The notes below the pieces were generated by a model that searched no databases, was not told where the DNA came from, and worked only from the letters and a program-made list of their open reading frames with translations. This document shows positions 36,428 through 46,466 of a DNA stretch of 64,000 nt, one piece after another. Every line of letters starts with the position of its first letter. The first letter of the stretch is position 1. Location of the stretch: the NCBI RefSeq assembly GCF_012290005.1, contig NZ_JAAXMS010000002.1, forward strand, positions 992,001 through 1,056,000, written 5' to 3'. The position numbers and the translations under genes were made by a program. The stretch is from Crateriforma spongiae (lineage in GTDB: Bacteria; Planctomycetota; Planctomycetia; Pirellulales; Pirellulaceae).

Positions 36428-37474
36428 ATGACATCTTCCGACCTTTCAACCTTTGCCGTTGCCGACGACGCGGTCGACCCCGCTCTGGTGCCTTCACACA
36501 CTTTGGCAAGCGGTGATCGTATTCCCGCCATCGGCCTGGGAACCTTCGGCTCGGATCACGCCGCCCATGAAGCGGTCGCCGAATCGGTGGTGACGGCGAT
36601 CTCCGTGGGTTATCGACACATCGACTGTGCCGCCGTCTATGGAAACGAGGATTACATCGGAAACGCGCTGCAAACCGTTCTTCGTAGCGGTATCAAACGC
36701 GAAGACCTTTGGATCAATTCCAAGCTATGGAACGACATGCACGACGAGAAAAATGTCATTCCCGCCTGCGAAAAAACACTCAAGGATTTGCAACTGGACT
36801 ACTTGGACCTGTACTTCGTCCACTGGCCGTTTCCGAACTACCACGCCCCCGGGTGTGATGTCAGTTCACGTAGCGCCGACGCAAAACCTTATATCCACGA
36901 GAATTTCATGAAGACCTGGCGTCAAATGGAACGCTTGGTCGAAATGGGGTTGGTCCGAAACATCGGCACATCGAATGTGACGATCCCCAAACTGAAACGC
37001 ATTCTGGAAGATGCGGAAATCAAACCCGCCGTGAACGAGATGGAGCTTCACCCTCATTTCCAACAACCAGAATTGTTTGATTTTGTCCGCAGCCACGACA
37101 TCGTTCCGATCGGCTTCAGCCCGATCGGTTCACCGGCGCGACCAGAACGAGACCGCACATCCGATGACACGGTCGACATCGAAGATCCCGTCATCGTCAA
37201 AGTTGCCGAAAACCATCAAGTGCACCCCGCGGTCGTCTGCTTGAAGTGGGCGGTCCAGCGGGGACAGATTCCGATCCCGATGTCCACCAAGCGACGAAAC
37301 ATTCTATCCAACCTCAAGTGCGTGACCGAAGATCCGCTATCCGATGCGGAAATGAAAGCGATTGCGGAAATCGATAAGAATTGTCGACTGATCAAAGGGC
37401 AAGTCTTTCTGTGGAAAGACGATCAGGACTGGCAAGACCTGTGGGATATCAACGGTGAAATCACACCCGCCTGA
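36428..37474 (+). CDS. Aldo/keto reductase
   Basis: 348 residues. A (beta/alpha)8 oxidoreductase with the catalytic tetrad Asp66, Tyr71, Lys99 and His132 ([25 protein letters not shown]) and the NADPH-binding [11 protein letters not shown] near the C-terminus. These enzymes interconvert aldoses and alditols or lactones. In this run it could be an L-galactose or L-fucose dehydrogenase producing a lactone, or a detoxifying aldose reductase. It is the longer AKR type (~320-350) that begins [16 protein letters not shown]. Position between a mutarotase and a dehydrogenase supports a sugar substrate. Confidence 0.9.
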   Translation: MTSSDLSTFAVADDAVDPALVPSHTLASGDRIPAIGLGTFGSDHAAHEAVAESVVTAISVGYRHIDCAAVYGNEDYIGNALQTVLRSGIKREDLWINSKLWNDMHDEKNVIPACEKTLKDLQLDYLDLYFVHWPFPNYHAPGCDVSSRSADAKPYIHENFMKTWRQMERLVEMGLVRNIGTSNVTIPKLKRILEDAEIKPAVNEMELHPHFQQPELFDFVRSHDIVPIGFSPIGSPARPERDRTSDDTVDIEDPVIVKVAENHQVHPAVVCLKWAVQRGQIPIPMSTKRRNILSNLKCVTEDPLSDAEMKAIAEIDKNCRLIKGQVFLWKDDQDWQDLWDINGEITPA

Positions 37475-37530
37475 TCACCCAAGTCCCATCGCAATCCCGA
37501 TTCCCTTCCTCACAACCCAGCCTGCATCCC

Positions 37531-38610
37531 ATGTCCGCAGTTCCATCGAAAATGACCGGCGTCGTCTTGCCGGGAAACAGCACCGTCGAATTTCGTGAAT
37601 ACGATGTCCCAACACCCGGCCACGGCCAGGTATTGCTGAAAACCAAAGCGTCGTCGATTTGCGGCAGCGACATCCGCGCGATCTATCGGGAACACCTCGG
37701 TAAAGGTCCCGAAGCCTATCAAGGCGTGATTGCCGGTCACGAACCTTGCGGTCAAGTCGTCCAGGTCGGCCCGGGATGTCGGGAACGACAAGTCGGCGAC
37801 CGTGTGGTGCTGTATCACATTTCCGGTTGCGGCGTTTGTGAAGACTGCATGCATGGATACCAAATCAGTTGTACCAGCACCGACTATCGCAAGGCCTATG
37901 GATGGCAGCGTGACGGCGGACACGCCGAATACATGTTGGCGGACGAAGCCGACTGCATTCCTTTGCCCGAACCGTTGACCTATGTCGACGGCGCCTTCAT
38001 GGCGTGCGGCTTCGGAACCGCCTGGGAATGCCTGGACCGAATGAAGGTCAACGGGAAAGACCGCTTGCTGATCACCGGTTTGGGACCGGTTGGGTTGGCC
38101 GCCGCACAACTCGGACGCGCTCTCGGGGCATATGAGATCATTGGCGTCGACCTGTCGGATGGCCGAATGGATCTGGCAAAGGAATTGGAATTTGCGCCCG
38201 GCATTCCGCTGGTCGATCACGTCTTTCGATCCGACGATGCCGCCCTGGATGCCATCAAAGATGTCACCGGCGGGAAAGGTGCGGAAGTCAGCATCGACTG
38301 CTCCGGTGCCGCTCCCGCCCGTCTTCTGGCGCTGCAGGGAACACGGCAATGGGGACGCTGTGGATTCGTTGGCGAAGGCGGAACGGTGGAATTCGATGTT
38401 TCACCCTACCTGATTCACGAACAGATCACCCTGTTCGGATCCTGGGTCACGTCACGCAAACACCTGGCAGACTTGGCAAATCTGCTGGCCGCCCGCGACG
38501 TGCACCCCGAATCCACCGCAGGACGCAAACTGCCCCTCTCGGAAGCCTCTCTTGCCTATGACCTGTCCGACAAGGGCCAAGAAGGAAAGGTCTGCATCGT
38601 CTTTGATTGA
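37531..38610 (+). CDS. Zinc alcohol dehydrogenase (MDR) with complete zinc sites
   Basis: 359 residues. Catalytic zinc: Cys44 (SICGSD), His70-Glu71 (AGHEP). Structural zinc: Cys100, Cys103, Cys106 and Cys114 ([16 protein letters not shown]), so it is complete, unlike the paralogue at 30108. Cofactor loop GLGPVGLA. It resembles threonine/sorbitol/galactitol-type dehydrogenases, and may oxidise an L-sugar or polyol. Last gene before the terminator at 38676, so it probably ends the operon that starts with GntR. Substrate not assignable. Confidence 0.9.
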   Translation: MSAVPSKMTGVVLPGNSTVEFREYDVPTPGHGQVLLKTKASSICGSDIRAIYREHLGKGPEAYQGVIAGHEPCGQVVQVGPGCRERQVGDRVVLYHISGCGVCEDCMHGYQISCTSTDYRKAYGWQRDGGHAEYMLADEADCIPLPEPLTYVDGAFMACGFGTAWECLDRMKVNGKDRLLITGLGPVGLAAAQLGRALGAYEIIGVDLSDGRMDLAKELEFAPGIPLVDHVFRSDDAALDAIKDVTGGKGAEVSIDCSGAAPARLLALQGTRQWGRCGFVGEGGTVEFDVSPYLIHEQITLFGSWVTSRKHLADLANLLAARDVHPESTAGRKLPLSEASLAYDLSDKGQEGKVCIVFD

Positions 38611-38675
38611 TTTCGATCGGCGAACGAATACGAGATTCGATTCACAGAACCCAATCGTTTACAATTGACAATGAT

Positions 38676-38711
38676 CGGCCGGAAGCAGCCCCTGCCTCCG
38701 GCCGTTTTTTT
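38676..38711 (+). terminator. Rho-independent terminator of the GntR-led operon
   Basis: Stem CGGCCGGAAGCAG / CTGCCTCCGGCCG with a 3-nt loop and one mismatch, followed by seven T (38705-38711). It separates the catabolic run from the GH117 gene, which starts 34 bp later. Confidence 0.85.
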
Positions 38712-38744
38712 GTCCCCTCCCCTTCCGCACTTCGCCATACCGAC

Positions 38745-40010
38745 ATGCTCCATTTCTCACGTCGCCGCGCTCCGGCCGCCACCTGGATCTCAAACGCTCG
38801 CCGTTTCGTTGCACTTCCCATGGTGATTTTGATGTCGGCAGGCAACTTCATTGGTCCTTCGATGGGTCACACACAAGAACCAGCCGACAGCGAAGTCGAC
38901 GTCGCCCCAACCCCCGAGCAAATCGACTACTTCGGGATCACCAATCCTGACAAACTGAGTGCGGCAACCAAACGTGCGCTTCAGTGGAAGAATCTGGAAA
39001 ACGATTGGTACGTCCAATTCACCGTCAAGGATCTGAAGGGCGACCTGGCCTACGAAGAAGGTATCGTGCGGCGTGATCCCAGTGCTGTCATCAAAGAAAA
39101 CGGCCAGTATTACGTTTGGTATTCACGCAGCACCGGCCCCAGCCAAGGCTTCGCCGGCGACATCGACAAGGACAAAGTCTTTCCCTGGGACCGATGTGAC
39201 GTTTGGTACGCGACGTCCAAAGACGGTTGGACGTGGAAGGAACAAGGCCCGGCGGTCAAACGTGGAAAGCCCGGCAGCTACGACGACCGTTCGGTGTTCA
39301 CTTGCGAAATCATGAAACATGATGGCAAGTTCTATCTGTGCTACCAAACGGTCAAATCACCGTACAACATTCGCGTGAAGAACCAAGTCGGTTTGGCCTG
39401 GGCCGATTCGCCGGACGGACCTTGGACGAAAAGCGAAGAACCAATCCTTAGCCCAGCGAACAATGGAATCTGGAAAGGGGAAGAACAGAACCGCTTTTTG
39501 GTTGAGAAGAAAGGCGATTTCGACAGCCACAAAGTTCATGACCCTTGCATCATTCCCTTCAATGGCAAATTCTATCTGTACTACAAAGGCGAACAGATGG
39601 GCGAAGAAATCAATTTCGGCGGACGTATGATTCGCCACGGGGTCGCCATCGCCGATAACCCCAAAGGCCCGTACGTAAAATCCCCCTATAACCCGATCAG
39701 CAATAGCGGACACGAGGTCTGTGTGTGGAAATACAACGGCGGGATCGCGTCAATGATCACCACCGATGGCCCGGAACGAAACACGATTCAGTGGTCGCCC
39801 GACGGCATCAACTTTGAAATCATGTCACACATCAAAGATGCCCCTCACGCGATCGGTTTGAATCGGTCACTGGACAACGAATCAGCCCCGACAGCGATCT
39901 TACAATGGGGACTGACCCACCAATATCGAACCGGCGACTATCAGTACATTCGCCGTTTCAGCGGAGTCAACCTCAGGCATCACACGGCCAAAGGCGAAGA
40001 CGCCAAGTAA
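38745..40010 (+). CDS. GH117-like exported glycosidase (alpha-1,3-(3,6-anhydro)-L-galactosidase type)
   Basis: 421 residues from ATG 38745. A signal-peptide-like segment follows ([20 protein letters not shown]). The rest is a five-bladed beta-propeller sequence with repeated WY/FY motifs: [39 protein letters not shown] and FYLYYKG. This is the GH117 pattern from memory (GH43-like propeller). GH117 enzymes cleave terminal 3,6-anhydro-L-galactose from neoagaro-oligosaccharides, producing D-galactose and the anhydro sugar; the operon upstream looks built for that sugar. Catalytic residues were not mapped. GH43/GH32-clan relatives are possible alternatives. Confidence 0.82.
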   Translation: MLHFSRRRAPAATWISNARRFVALPMVILMSAGNFIGPSMGHTQEPADSEVDVAPTPEQIDYFGITNPDKLSAATKRALQWKNLENDWYVQFTVKDLKGDLAYEEGIVRRDPSAVIKENGQYYVWYSRSTGPSQGFAGDIDKDKVFPWDRCDVWYATSKDGWTWKEQGPAVKRGKPGSYDDRSVFTCEIMKHDGKFYLCYQTVKSPYNIRVKNQVGLAWADSPDGPWTKSEEPILSPANNGIWKGEEQNRFLVEKKGDFDSHKVHDPCIIPFNGKFYLYYKGEQMGEEINFGGRMIRHGVAIADNPKGPYVKSPYNPISNSGHEVCVWKYNGGIASMITTDGPERNTIQWSPDGINFEIMSHIKDAPHAIGLNRSLDNESAPTAILQWGLTHQYRTGDYQYIRRFSGVNLRHHTAKGEDAK

Positions 40011-40220
40011 CACCAATGGACGGCAGTCCCAACCGCCCAATCCACCGATGTCTGAGCGTCATGAAGGACGCATCGAGCATTGATTGAACTGATTTTTCGC
40101 AGGAAAACTCCGTTTCCCTGCTTGGGAATCATCCTCATGCACTACGGCACGCCGCCTTCTGCGCCGAGCCTGCCGCAGTATTTCCGGACACACACTCTCA
40201 GCGTCCGGTGCCGTGATCTT

Positions 40221-42677
40221 TCAGAACCGGTCTTTCAGGTCATAGCTGGCATCGACCTCGGTCTGCAGATCGATGGTCTTGTTCCCGTAGCGGACTTGGC
40301 ACGGTCGACCGATGCGGGAATGTAGCTTCGCAGCCACCAGCTTTCCATCCTTCCAAGTAATATCGACCTCAAAACCGCCACGGGCACGAAGTCCCTTCAC
40401 CGCCCCATCGCTCCAAACCCTGGGCAATGCGGGAAGCAAAGCGATGACGGGCAATCCATCATTTGCCTGCTCATGGGACTGCAACAACATTTCGGCGATC
40501 CCGGCGGTCGCCCCTAAGTTGCCATCGATTTGGAACGGCGGGTGGGTATCAAAAAAGTTTGGAAGCGTCGACTTGATCAACAGGGCCTGAAGATTCTCAT
40601 CGCATTTTTCGCCATCCAACAACCGAGCGTAAAAGTTGATGATCCACGCTCGGCTCCAACCAGTATGTCCGCCACCATGGGCCAATCGGTGGTCGATCGT
40701 CTTCCGCGCTGCCGCGGCCCACTGCGGCGTCGTCCCAGGCGAAATCTGCCACGAGGGGTGCAACGCATATAGATGCGATACATGACGATGCCCCTTCGCC
40801 ACCTCTTCCAAGCCTTCCTGCCACTCAAGCACTCGCCCATCCGCTCCGACCTTAACCGGATCCGCCAATCGGGCGCGAAGATCAATCAGCTGTTCCCGAA
40901 ATTTGCGATCCTTATCCAAAACCTCTGACGCCAAAATACAATGCGTGAACAGCTCATAAATGATCTGTTGATCCATTGCAGGCCCCATCGAAAGCGCACC
41001 GTGACTGCCGTCGGGGGCTTGAATGTTGTTCTCTGGTGATGTCGTCGGCCCCGACACCAATTTTCCGGTCGACGGATCTTCCACCAAAAAATCGACGAAG
41101 AATTCTGCCGATTCTTTCATCATCGGATACGCACGTTCTTCCAAAAACTCGCGATCACCAGAAAACAACCACCGCTCCCAAAACTGACGCAAACACCACG
41201 CCGGCCCGGTCACCCACATTCCGTAACGTGGTTTGCCAAAAATCGAGCTATTGGCCCACAAATCGGACGTGTGGCCTGCGACAAAGCCATTACAACCAAA
41301 CATCGTTTTGGCCGTTTTCCGCCCGCCAGGCACCAACGATTCGACAAAATCAAAGAACGGTTCGTGACATTCAGCTAGGCCGCAAGACTGAGCCATCCAG
41401 TAGTTCATCTGGATGTTGATGTTAATGTGATAATCAGCATTCCAAGGCGGGCTAAATCCGTCGGCCCAAAGACCCTGCAGATTCGCCGCCGCACAACCCG
41501 GCCGAGAACTGGAGATCAAAAGATAGCGACCGAACTGAAAATAGAGGGCAAGCAGCTGCGGATCTCTCTTCCCTGAATCCAACGCAGCCATCCGCACATC
41601 GGTGGGCTGATTCGCGGCGTTTGCATCGCCCAATTCCAATTTCACGCGCCGAAACAAACGGCGGTGTTCTTCCAAATGATCGTTAAGAAGAACTTGGAAG
41701 TCTTTGGCAGCAGCCTTGTCCAATTGATTTTGGCTAACCACATGGGGATCACCTCCGCGAAAACTGGTCGCGGCGGTCAGTAGAATCATGGCCGAATCAG
41801 CACCGGAGACTTCCAGTTTCCCATCGGCCGCTTTCACAACTCCACCCTCAGGAACGATCTTCATTCTTGCAACGAAATGCACCCCCTCGGCATGGGAAGG
41901 AAAATCATTTGTATCCTGAGGACGGGTGTTGGTGCTGCGGGCATGTCCAGACATCACCAATTCGTCGCTTCCCCTGGCTTCAACGTCGGCATGAAATCGT
42001 CGCTGCAAGGTCGCACCAAAACCAACCTTTCCCGGGTGGTCGCTGCTGATCCGTACCACAATGGCTTGATCGACCGGGCTGGCGAATATCTCTCGCAGAT
42101 ACCGAACGCCGTCCACCTCATATCGAACACGTGTAACCGCTTGGTCTAAATCCAAGTCTCGTCGATAATCTTTCACCTCATCGGCGGAAGGAAACGTCAA
42201 CTCCAAATCACCGAGCGTCTGATAAGTGTGTGTCCCCGATGGCAAACGGACACTCAAAAACTTCTGTGCGACTAATTGTTCAGCGTCGCCGTACCGCCCC
42301 GCGAACATCAATTCACGAGCCTGTTTCAGGACCTCGGGGCCATTAGGCATGTAGTGATCGATATTGGCACCCGACCAAAGCGAATCTTCATTCAACTGAA
42401 TCCACTCGCGGTTGACGCCGCCGTACACCATTCCGCCCAATCGGCCGTTTCCGATCGGAAGTGCTTCATTCCAATTTCGTGCGGGCTGACGGTACCACAA
42501 TGCACTTGGCGACTCAGGCGCCTCGGATCGCCCCGTCAACTCGCTAGCAGATTCCTTTAACAGTTTCGCACGATGATCGTTCAATTTGGCCCCGGACGGG
42601 ACCACCGCCAAGGCCTGACTGACCAACCCACCGGCGACCAACACCGCCACCAAGCATCTTCCTATCACTATACTCAT
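40221..42677 (-). CDS. GH95 alpha-L-fucosidase/alpha-L-galactosidase
   Basis: 818 residues with a signal peptide ([20 protein letters not shown]) and an AGGAA about 7 nt before ATG. The N-terminal GH95 domain opens [23 protein letters not shown]. The catalytic (alpha/alpha)6 domain has [16 protein letters not shown] with Asn419/Asn421, Glu549 in SPENN and Asp718 in QIDGNLGA. These match the catalytic N/N, E and D in the family's known inverting mechanism. Members release L-fucose or L-galactose from alpha-1,2-linked sugars. It faces the GH117 gene convergently. L-galactose would suit the downstream mutarotase and reductase in the operon. Confidence 0.93.
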   Translation of the reverse strand: MSIVIGRCLVAVLVAGGLVSQALAVVPSGAKLNDHRAKLLKESASELTGRSEAPESPSALWYRQPARNWNEALPIGNGRLGGMVYGGVNREWIQLNEDSLWSGANIDHYMPNGPEVLKQARELMFAGRYGDAEQLVAQKFLSVRLPSGTHTYQTLGDLELTFPSADEVKDYRRDLDLDQAVTRVRYEVDGVRYLREIFASPVDQAIVVRISSDHPGKVGFGATLQRRFHADVEARGSDELVMSGHARSTNTRPQDTNDFPSHAEGVHFVARMKIVPEGGVVKAADGKLEVSGADSAMILLTAATSFRGGDPHVVSQNQLDKAAAKDFQVLLNDHLEEHRRLFRRVKLELGDANAANQPTDVRMAALDSGKRDPQLLALYFQFGRYLLISSSRPGCAAANLQGLWADGFSPPWNADYHININIQMNYWMAQSCGLAECHEPFFDFVESLVPGGRKTAKTMFGCNGFVAGHTSDLWANSSIFGKPRYGMWVTGPAWCLRQFWERWLFSGDREFLEERAYPMMKESAEFFVDFLVEDPSTGKLVSGPTTSPENNIQAPDGSHGALSMGPAMDQQIIYELFTHCILASEVLDKDRKFREQLIDLRARLADPVKVGADGRVLEWQEGLEEVAKGHRHVSHLYALHPSWQISPGTTPQWAAAARKTIDHRLAHGGGHTGWSRAWIINFYARLLDGEKCDENLQALLIKSTLPNFFDTHPPFQIDGNLGATAGIAEMLLQSHEQANDGLPVIALLPALPRVWSDGAVKGLRARGGFEVDITWKDGKLVAAKLHSRIGRPCQVRYGNKTIDLQTEVDASYDLKDRF

Positions 42678-42863
42678 TGACTTGTTCCTTGATCTTCCAC
42701 TCTGACTTCAAATGGCAGTCTTGTCCACATTGGACCGCGTGCTATCCAATCAATTGCCAACGAGGAATGATCGACAAGATCGATGGACCTACACTGGGTC
42801 TTTCTGAAACAAAACACCGCTATTCTCGGACTCACTGTCGAACCCCGTTGGGATCACCCACAT

Positions 42864-44687
42864 CTATTCCACGTGGGTGACCACCACATAGTAGGCCCCC
42901 AATTCTCCTTCCTTTACTTCAAACACGGGGGAGAGTCGGTGTGATCCTCTAGTCAACTGTGTCTCGAAAATCACTTCCTGGTCATCAGCTTCAACCATCT
43001 TGCGCTCCAAATTTTGATCATCGATACGCAACACGGCCGCAGACGCACCAATGGAATTGCCCGGCGTGGTCCGGAATGCCTCAGTCGCACCAGGGACATT
43101 TCCTCCAGCCGGTATCGCGGCATTGATCGCAATTCCAGATTCAACAGGCCATCGGCGAAGCGAAATTTGATACGTTCCGCCTCGCACAACTTTCACAGCC
43201 CAATGACCGGAGTGTTGAAGCTTTTCGTTCTTCGGATGTTGACGATCGGCTTCACGAATCGCCCCCTGATGCCACGGCGGATACGCCTTTTGAATCCAAT
43301 CGTGCGCGGTCAGACTTACGACCGGATGTTCGGGATGCCCCAGGTAGATCTCGGTTGTCTGTGAAAACGTCGGTTTCAGTTCCGCCCACCACTGTTCGTA
43401 AAACTCTCGCATTTCACGAACCACCTCCGGGTGATCTGTTGCAATGTTTTTCCTTTGGCCCGGATCGACGGAAACATCGTAAAGCTCTTTACGATTGACC
43501 AGCCGATACTTTCGCGACATCACCGATGAACTTCGCCACTTGATCGGATCGCGGACACGCTGCGAATCGGTCACAACAAACCGCTTAGGCCAGTCGACGT
43601 CCTGCTTGGGGTCCAGCAAACCGGCGATCGAAACACCATCGAACACCACATCGTCCGGCTTCTGGATTCCCGTCATGTCCAACAGTGTCGGGACCACATC
43701 GACCGCATGCGTCAATTCATCGACATCGTGCTGCTGTGTCAAACCACCGGCAGGCCAATGCACAAAGAAGGGGACTCGGTGCCCGCCTTCATACGGACTG
43801 CCTTTTCCGCCACGCATTCCGGCGTTATAGATTTTCGCCCCGCTGGCCGTACCGTTGTCTGTCGTGAAGATGAAGATCGTATCCTCAGCGATCCCCAAAT
43901 CTTGAAGCAACCGGCGTGTCCGCCCGACATTATCATCGATATTGGTGATCATGCCGTAAAAAGCAGCGATACCATCCGACTGACCCTCATACATCTTCAT
44001 GTACTTTGGTGGACAATGAAGCGGCTTATGGGGTGCGTTGGTGGAAATGTAAGCGAAAAACGGCTTTTCCTGCTTCGCACAATCAGAGATAAACGCATTT
44101 GCCTTGTCGAAAAACACATCCGTGCAGAATCCTTTGGCTGCGACGATCCTACCGTTATGAAAATAGGAACCATCAAAATAGGCGTTATTCCAAACGTCCG
44201 GCGTTTGACCGATACCGCCACCACCATGCCGATAAACTTCCGTAAAACCACGGTCCTCGGGACGATACGGGAAATTGTCGCCCAAATGCCATTTTCCAAA
44301 CATTCCTGTTTCATAGCCGGCATCGGAAAACATCCGGCCCACCGTCACCTCGTTCTCTCGCAACATCGACCGCCCCATGATCGTGTGCCATACACCCGTT
44401 CGGTTCGTCCAGTGCCCCGTCAAGAACGCACAACGTGTCGGTGAACAGGTCGGCGCGACGTGGTAGTCGCTCAAACCTGAACTCTCTGACGCCAATTGAT
44501 CAATATTGGGTGTCTTGACGATGGGGTTTCCAGTGCAACCCAAATCGCCGTAACCTTGGTCATCAGAGATGACGATCACAACATTCGGTGACTTGGCGGA
44601 TACCGTGCATGTTAAAACGATGCCCAGCAAAGCCAGGACCGTGGTCCGGACGGCGTCGGACAGCGGGGTTCGTCGTAGATTCATCAT
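42864..44687 (-). CDS. Family S1 sulfatase with C-terminal beta-sandwich domain
   Basis: About 607 residues from ATG 44687, preceded by no strong Shine-Dalgarno. The signal peptide (TVLALLGIVLTCTVSA) directs export. The active-site motif is CSPTR with Cys81 as the formylglycine site; NVVIVISDDQGYGDLG and MFGKWHLGD are further S1 landmarks. After the sulfatase core (to about residue 470) comes a ~130-residue beta-rich extension (GHWAVKVVRGGTYQISLRRW) of unknown role. It should desulfate an extracellular algal polysaccharide. 186 bp upstream of the GH95 gene on the same strand, so the two may share a transcript. The anaerobic or aerobic maturase is not in the window. Confidence 0.93.
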   Translation of the reverse strand: MMNLRRTPLSDAVRTTVLALLGIVLTCTVSAKSPNVVIVISDDQGYGDLGCTGNPIVKTPNIDQLASESSGLSDYHVAPTCSPTRCAFLTGHWTNRTGVWHTIMGRSMLRENEVTVGRMFSDAGYETGMFGKWHLGDNFPYRPEDRGFTEVYRHGGGGIGQTPDVWNNAYFDGSYFHNGRIVAAKGFCTDVFFDKANAFISDCAKQEKPFFAYISTNAPHKPLHCPPKYMKMYEGQSDGIAAFYGMITNIDDNVGRTRRLLQDLGIAEDTIFIFTTDNGTASGAKIYNAGMRGGKGSPYEGGHRVPFFVHWPAGGLTQQHDVDELTHAVDVVPTLLDMTGIQKPDDVVFDGVSIAGLLDPKQDVDWPKRFVVTDSQRVRDPIKWRSSSVMSRKYRLVNRKELYDVSVDPGQRKNIATDHPEVVREMREFYEQWWAELKPTFSQTTEIYLGHPEHPVVSLTAHDWIQKAYPPWHQGAIREADRQHPKNEKLQHSGHWAVKVVRGGTYQISLRRWPVESGIAINAAIPAGGNVPGATEAFRTTPGNSIGASAAVLRIDDQNLERKMVEADDQEVIFETQLTRGSHRLSPVFEVKEGELGAYYVVVTHVE

Positions 44688-45222
44688 TGAATGACGGTGG
44701 TTCACAGGTACCGAAGGTGCAGAAGACGCGAAAGGCGAAAGACTCAGAAGTTTGGTGACGGATCCAATCGCAGCTATCATCGAAAATCCCAAGATTCGCC
44801 GGCGATGTTGGCAAAACCGAACCCGATAAGCTGGCCGTACTCATCACGCGGTGCGTCGGGCAAATCGGTCGATTCGGCCGGGCCGTTGCCGACCCTACAG
44901 GAACGTCACTTTGGCGTTGCTGCGGAGCGAACAGTTACCCTGTTTTGCTTGGAACGTTTCTGGATTGCGACGGATGCCCGTGCGTTTCAGCGTAGCCGGC
45001 AACAATTGTCGTTGAAGGAGGAATCACGCCAACATGCTAATGATTTGCGGCGTCGTGATCGCGGAACCTGCAGCATCCGCCGACCGCTACGGACAGAACG
45101 CCGCAGCCAATGTTCAAACCAATCCGGTGTTCAGATTGCTCCGCGATCGATGCAACAAGTCCAGATCGATTCTTTTGTACGATGGTGACCAACCGGCATA
45201 CTCAGTTGCGTTTTTCCATGCG
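44688..45222. other. Divergent intergenic region, sulfatase to esterase
   Basis: 535 bp. Promoters of the divergent sulfatase and GQSNM-esterase genes must lie here or within. No convincing promoter pair, palindrome or hairpin seen; the open frame across it is Arg/Ser-rich and lacks family features. Similarity to the esterase begins only after 45,223. Confidence 0.4.
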
Positions 45223-46083
45223 ATGGGACTTCATTTCATGTTTCGGACCGTTTGCTTTGTCGCCTTTCTTGTAACCGTCGTGGTTGTCACGGTGAATCTT
45301 GGAACGCCCTGCGAGGCGGCTGACTATGACGTTTACCTGTTGGCCGGCCAATCAAACATGGACGGTCGGGGGCGGGTCAGCGAACTGCCCGCCGAAGACC
45401 AGCGGTCACCGATGGATCGCGTCATCATCTTCTATCGAAACGTTTCCGGATCCAGTGACGGCTGGCAATCCCTGATGCCCGGGTTCAGCATTCCGCCGAA
45501 GTACAAGGGCGAACTTCCGTCGCCAACATTCGGGCCGGAGATTGGATTTGCCCACAGCATGATGCAACGTCACCCTGATCGTCAGTTTGCACTGATCAAA
45601 GGATCCAAGGGCGGCACCAGTCTGCGTGCGGATTGGAAACCGGGAATCGCATCCGACCCGGAAAGCCAGGGACCTCGCTATCGTGACTTCATCGAAACGA
45701 TCCGGATGGCAACGCAACAATTGATCGACCGCGGTGACCAGTTTCAGTTTCGCGCGCTGCTATGGCATCAGGGTGAGTCCGACGCAAAGTCGAAAACAGA
45801 GACCTACCAACAACAACTGACGCACCTGATCCAACGCATACGTGAAGACGTGGGCGTCGCCGATTTGCCGGTGGTCGTCGGCGAGGTTTTCGACAATGGC
45901 CAGCGAGACAACGTTCGTGCCGCAACACAAGCCGTTGCCGCCGATCACCCCGGTGTGGCTCTGGTTTCATCCGAAGGCACCACCACGTCCGATCCCGGCA
46001 CCCACTTTGATGCCCCCAGCCAATTGCTGTTGGGAAAACGCTATGCCGAAGCAATGAACGTGCTGCTGGCTGACCAGCCCTGA
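45223..46083 (+). CDS. Exported SASA/CE6-like carbohydrate esterase (GQSNM family)
   Basis: 286 residues from ATG 45223 (ATG 45238 is also possible). A signal anchor (MFRTVCFVAFLVTVVVVTV) precedes VYLLAGQSNMDGRG, the GxSNM block with the catalytic serine. WHQGESDA and HFDAPSQLLLGKRYAEAM complete the sialate-O-acetylesterase / CE6 pattern with the C-terminal catalytic His. Members remove acetyl groups from glycans. Together with the sulfatase it could remove decorations before the glycosidases act. Two partial copies of its last bases follow the stop codon. Confidence 0.88.
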   Translation: MGLHFMFRTVCFVAFLVTVVVVTVNLGTPCEAADYDVYLLAGQSNMDGRGRVSELPAEDQRSPMDRVIIFYRNVSGSSDGWQSLMPGFSIPPKYKGELPSPTFGPEIGFAHSMMQRHPDRQFALIKGSKGGTSLRADWKPGIASDPESQGPRYRDFIETIRMATQQLIDRGDQFQFRALLWHQGESDAKSKTETYQQQLTHLIQRIREDVGVADLPVVVGEVFDNGQRDNVRAATQAVAADHPGVALVSSEGTTTSDPGTHFDAPSQLLLGKRYAEAMNVLLADQP

Positions 46084-46104
46084 ACTGACTGACCAGCCCT
46101 GAAC
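46070..46104. repeat. Direct repeat across the esterase stop codon
   Basis: CTGACCAGCCCTGAAC at 46070-46085 and again at 46089-46104 (period 19). The first copy contains the gene's TGA stop. Confidence 0.8.
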
Positions 46105-46123
46105 CGGCCAACGACCGATGCAG

Positions 46124-46196
46124 CACCCACGGCAGGATTCGAACCTGCGACCTTAGCTTTAGGAAAGCTCTGCTCTATCCCCTGAGCTACGCGGGC
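46124..46196 (-). tRNA. tRNA-Arg (anticodon CCT)
   Basis: 73 nt without encoded CCA. Clover-leaf by eye: acceptor GCCCGCG / CGTGGGT (two G-U pairs), D-arm GCTC-AGGGGATA-GAGC, anticodon stem GAGCT / AGCTA (outer G-A mismatch) with loop TTCCTAA, so anticodon CCT for AGG codons, variable AGGTC, T-arm GCAGG-TTCGAAT-CCTGC. It lies between the esterase gene and the haloperoxidase. No integrase or attachment repeat is visible beside it. Confidence 0.92.
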
Positions 46197-46466
46197 GTCG
46201 GCGGGAGCTTGCGAGTACCGCGATCCCACCGATCGGGCGATAGTCTAACGAACATCCAACCCGCCCAGTAGACACACCTATTCGCCGCAGTCTTGACGCC
46301 CACAATGCCGCGAAACGCATGAACACGGGCCACATCGGCCCTCCACATCACATCGCCATTGGGCAGCAAAGTTCTGCTTCAAAAACCAGCAACCCAGCGG
46401 GGAACCGATTAAGATCTAGGGGATATCACACCACCCACCAAAACACACGCAGCAACTGGTGTTCAG

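Noticed and set aside
36428-37474. Calling the aldo/keto reductase an L-galactose dehydrogenase outright
   Set aside because: The tetrad and length fit many AKRs; the substrate rests only on context.
38657-38672. GTTTACAATTGACAAT as a second GntR operator before GH117
   Set aside because: On one strand it matches only about 11 of 15 positions of the site at 26,916 and is weakly symmetric; it also lies next to the terminator. Not strong enough to call.
40099-40122. GCAGGAAAACTCCGTTTCCCTGC hairpin between GH117 and GH95
   Set aside because: Good stem but no T run on either strand; I cannot call it a terminator.
26971-46083. SusC/SusD-type outer-membrane uptake pair for the polysaccharide locus
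   Set aside because: None of the genes resembles a TonB-dependent receptor or SusD; the only barrel nearby is the BBP7 protein at 24433, which is a different family.
46124-46196. tRNA-Arg as an integration site for a mobile element
   Set aside because: No integrase, no second partial tRNA copy and no att-like repeat nearby; the esterase-end repeat beside it does not match the tRNA.
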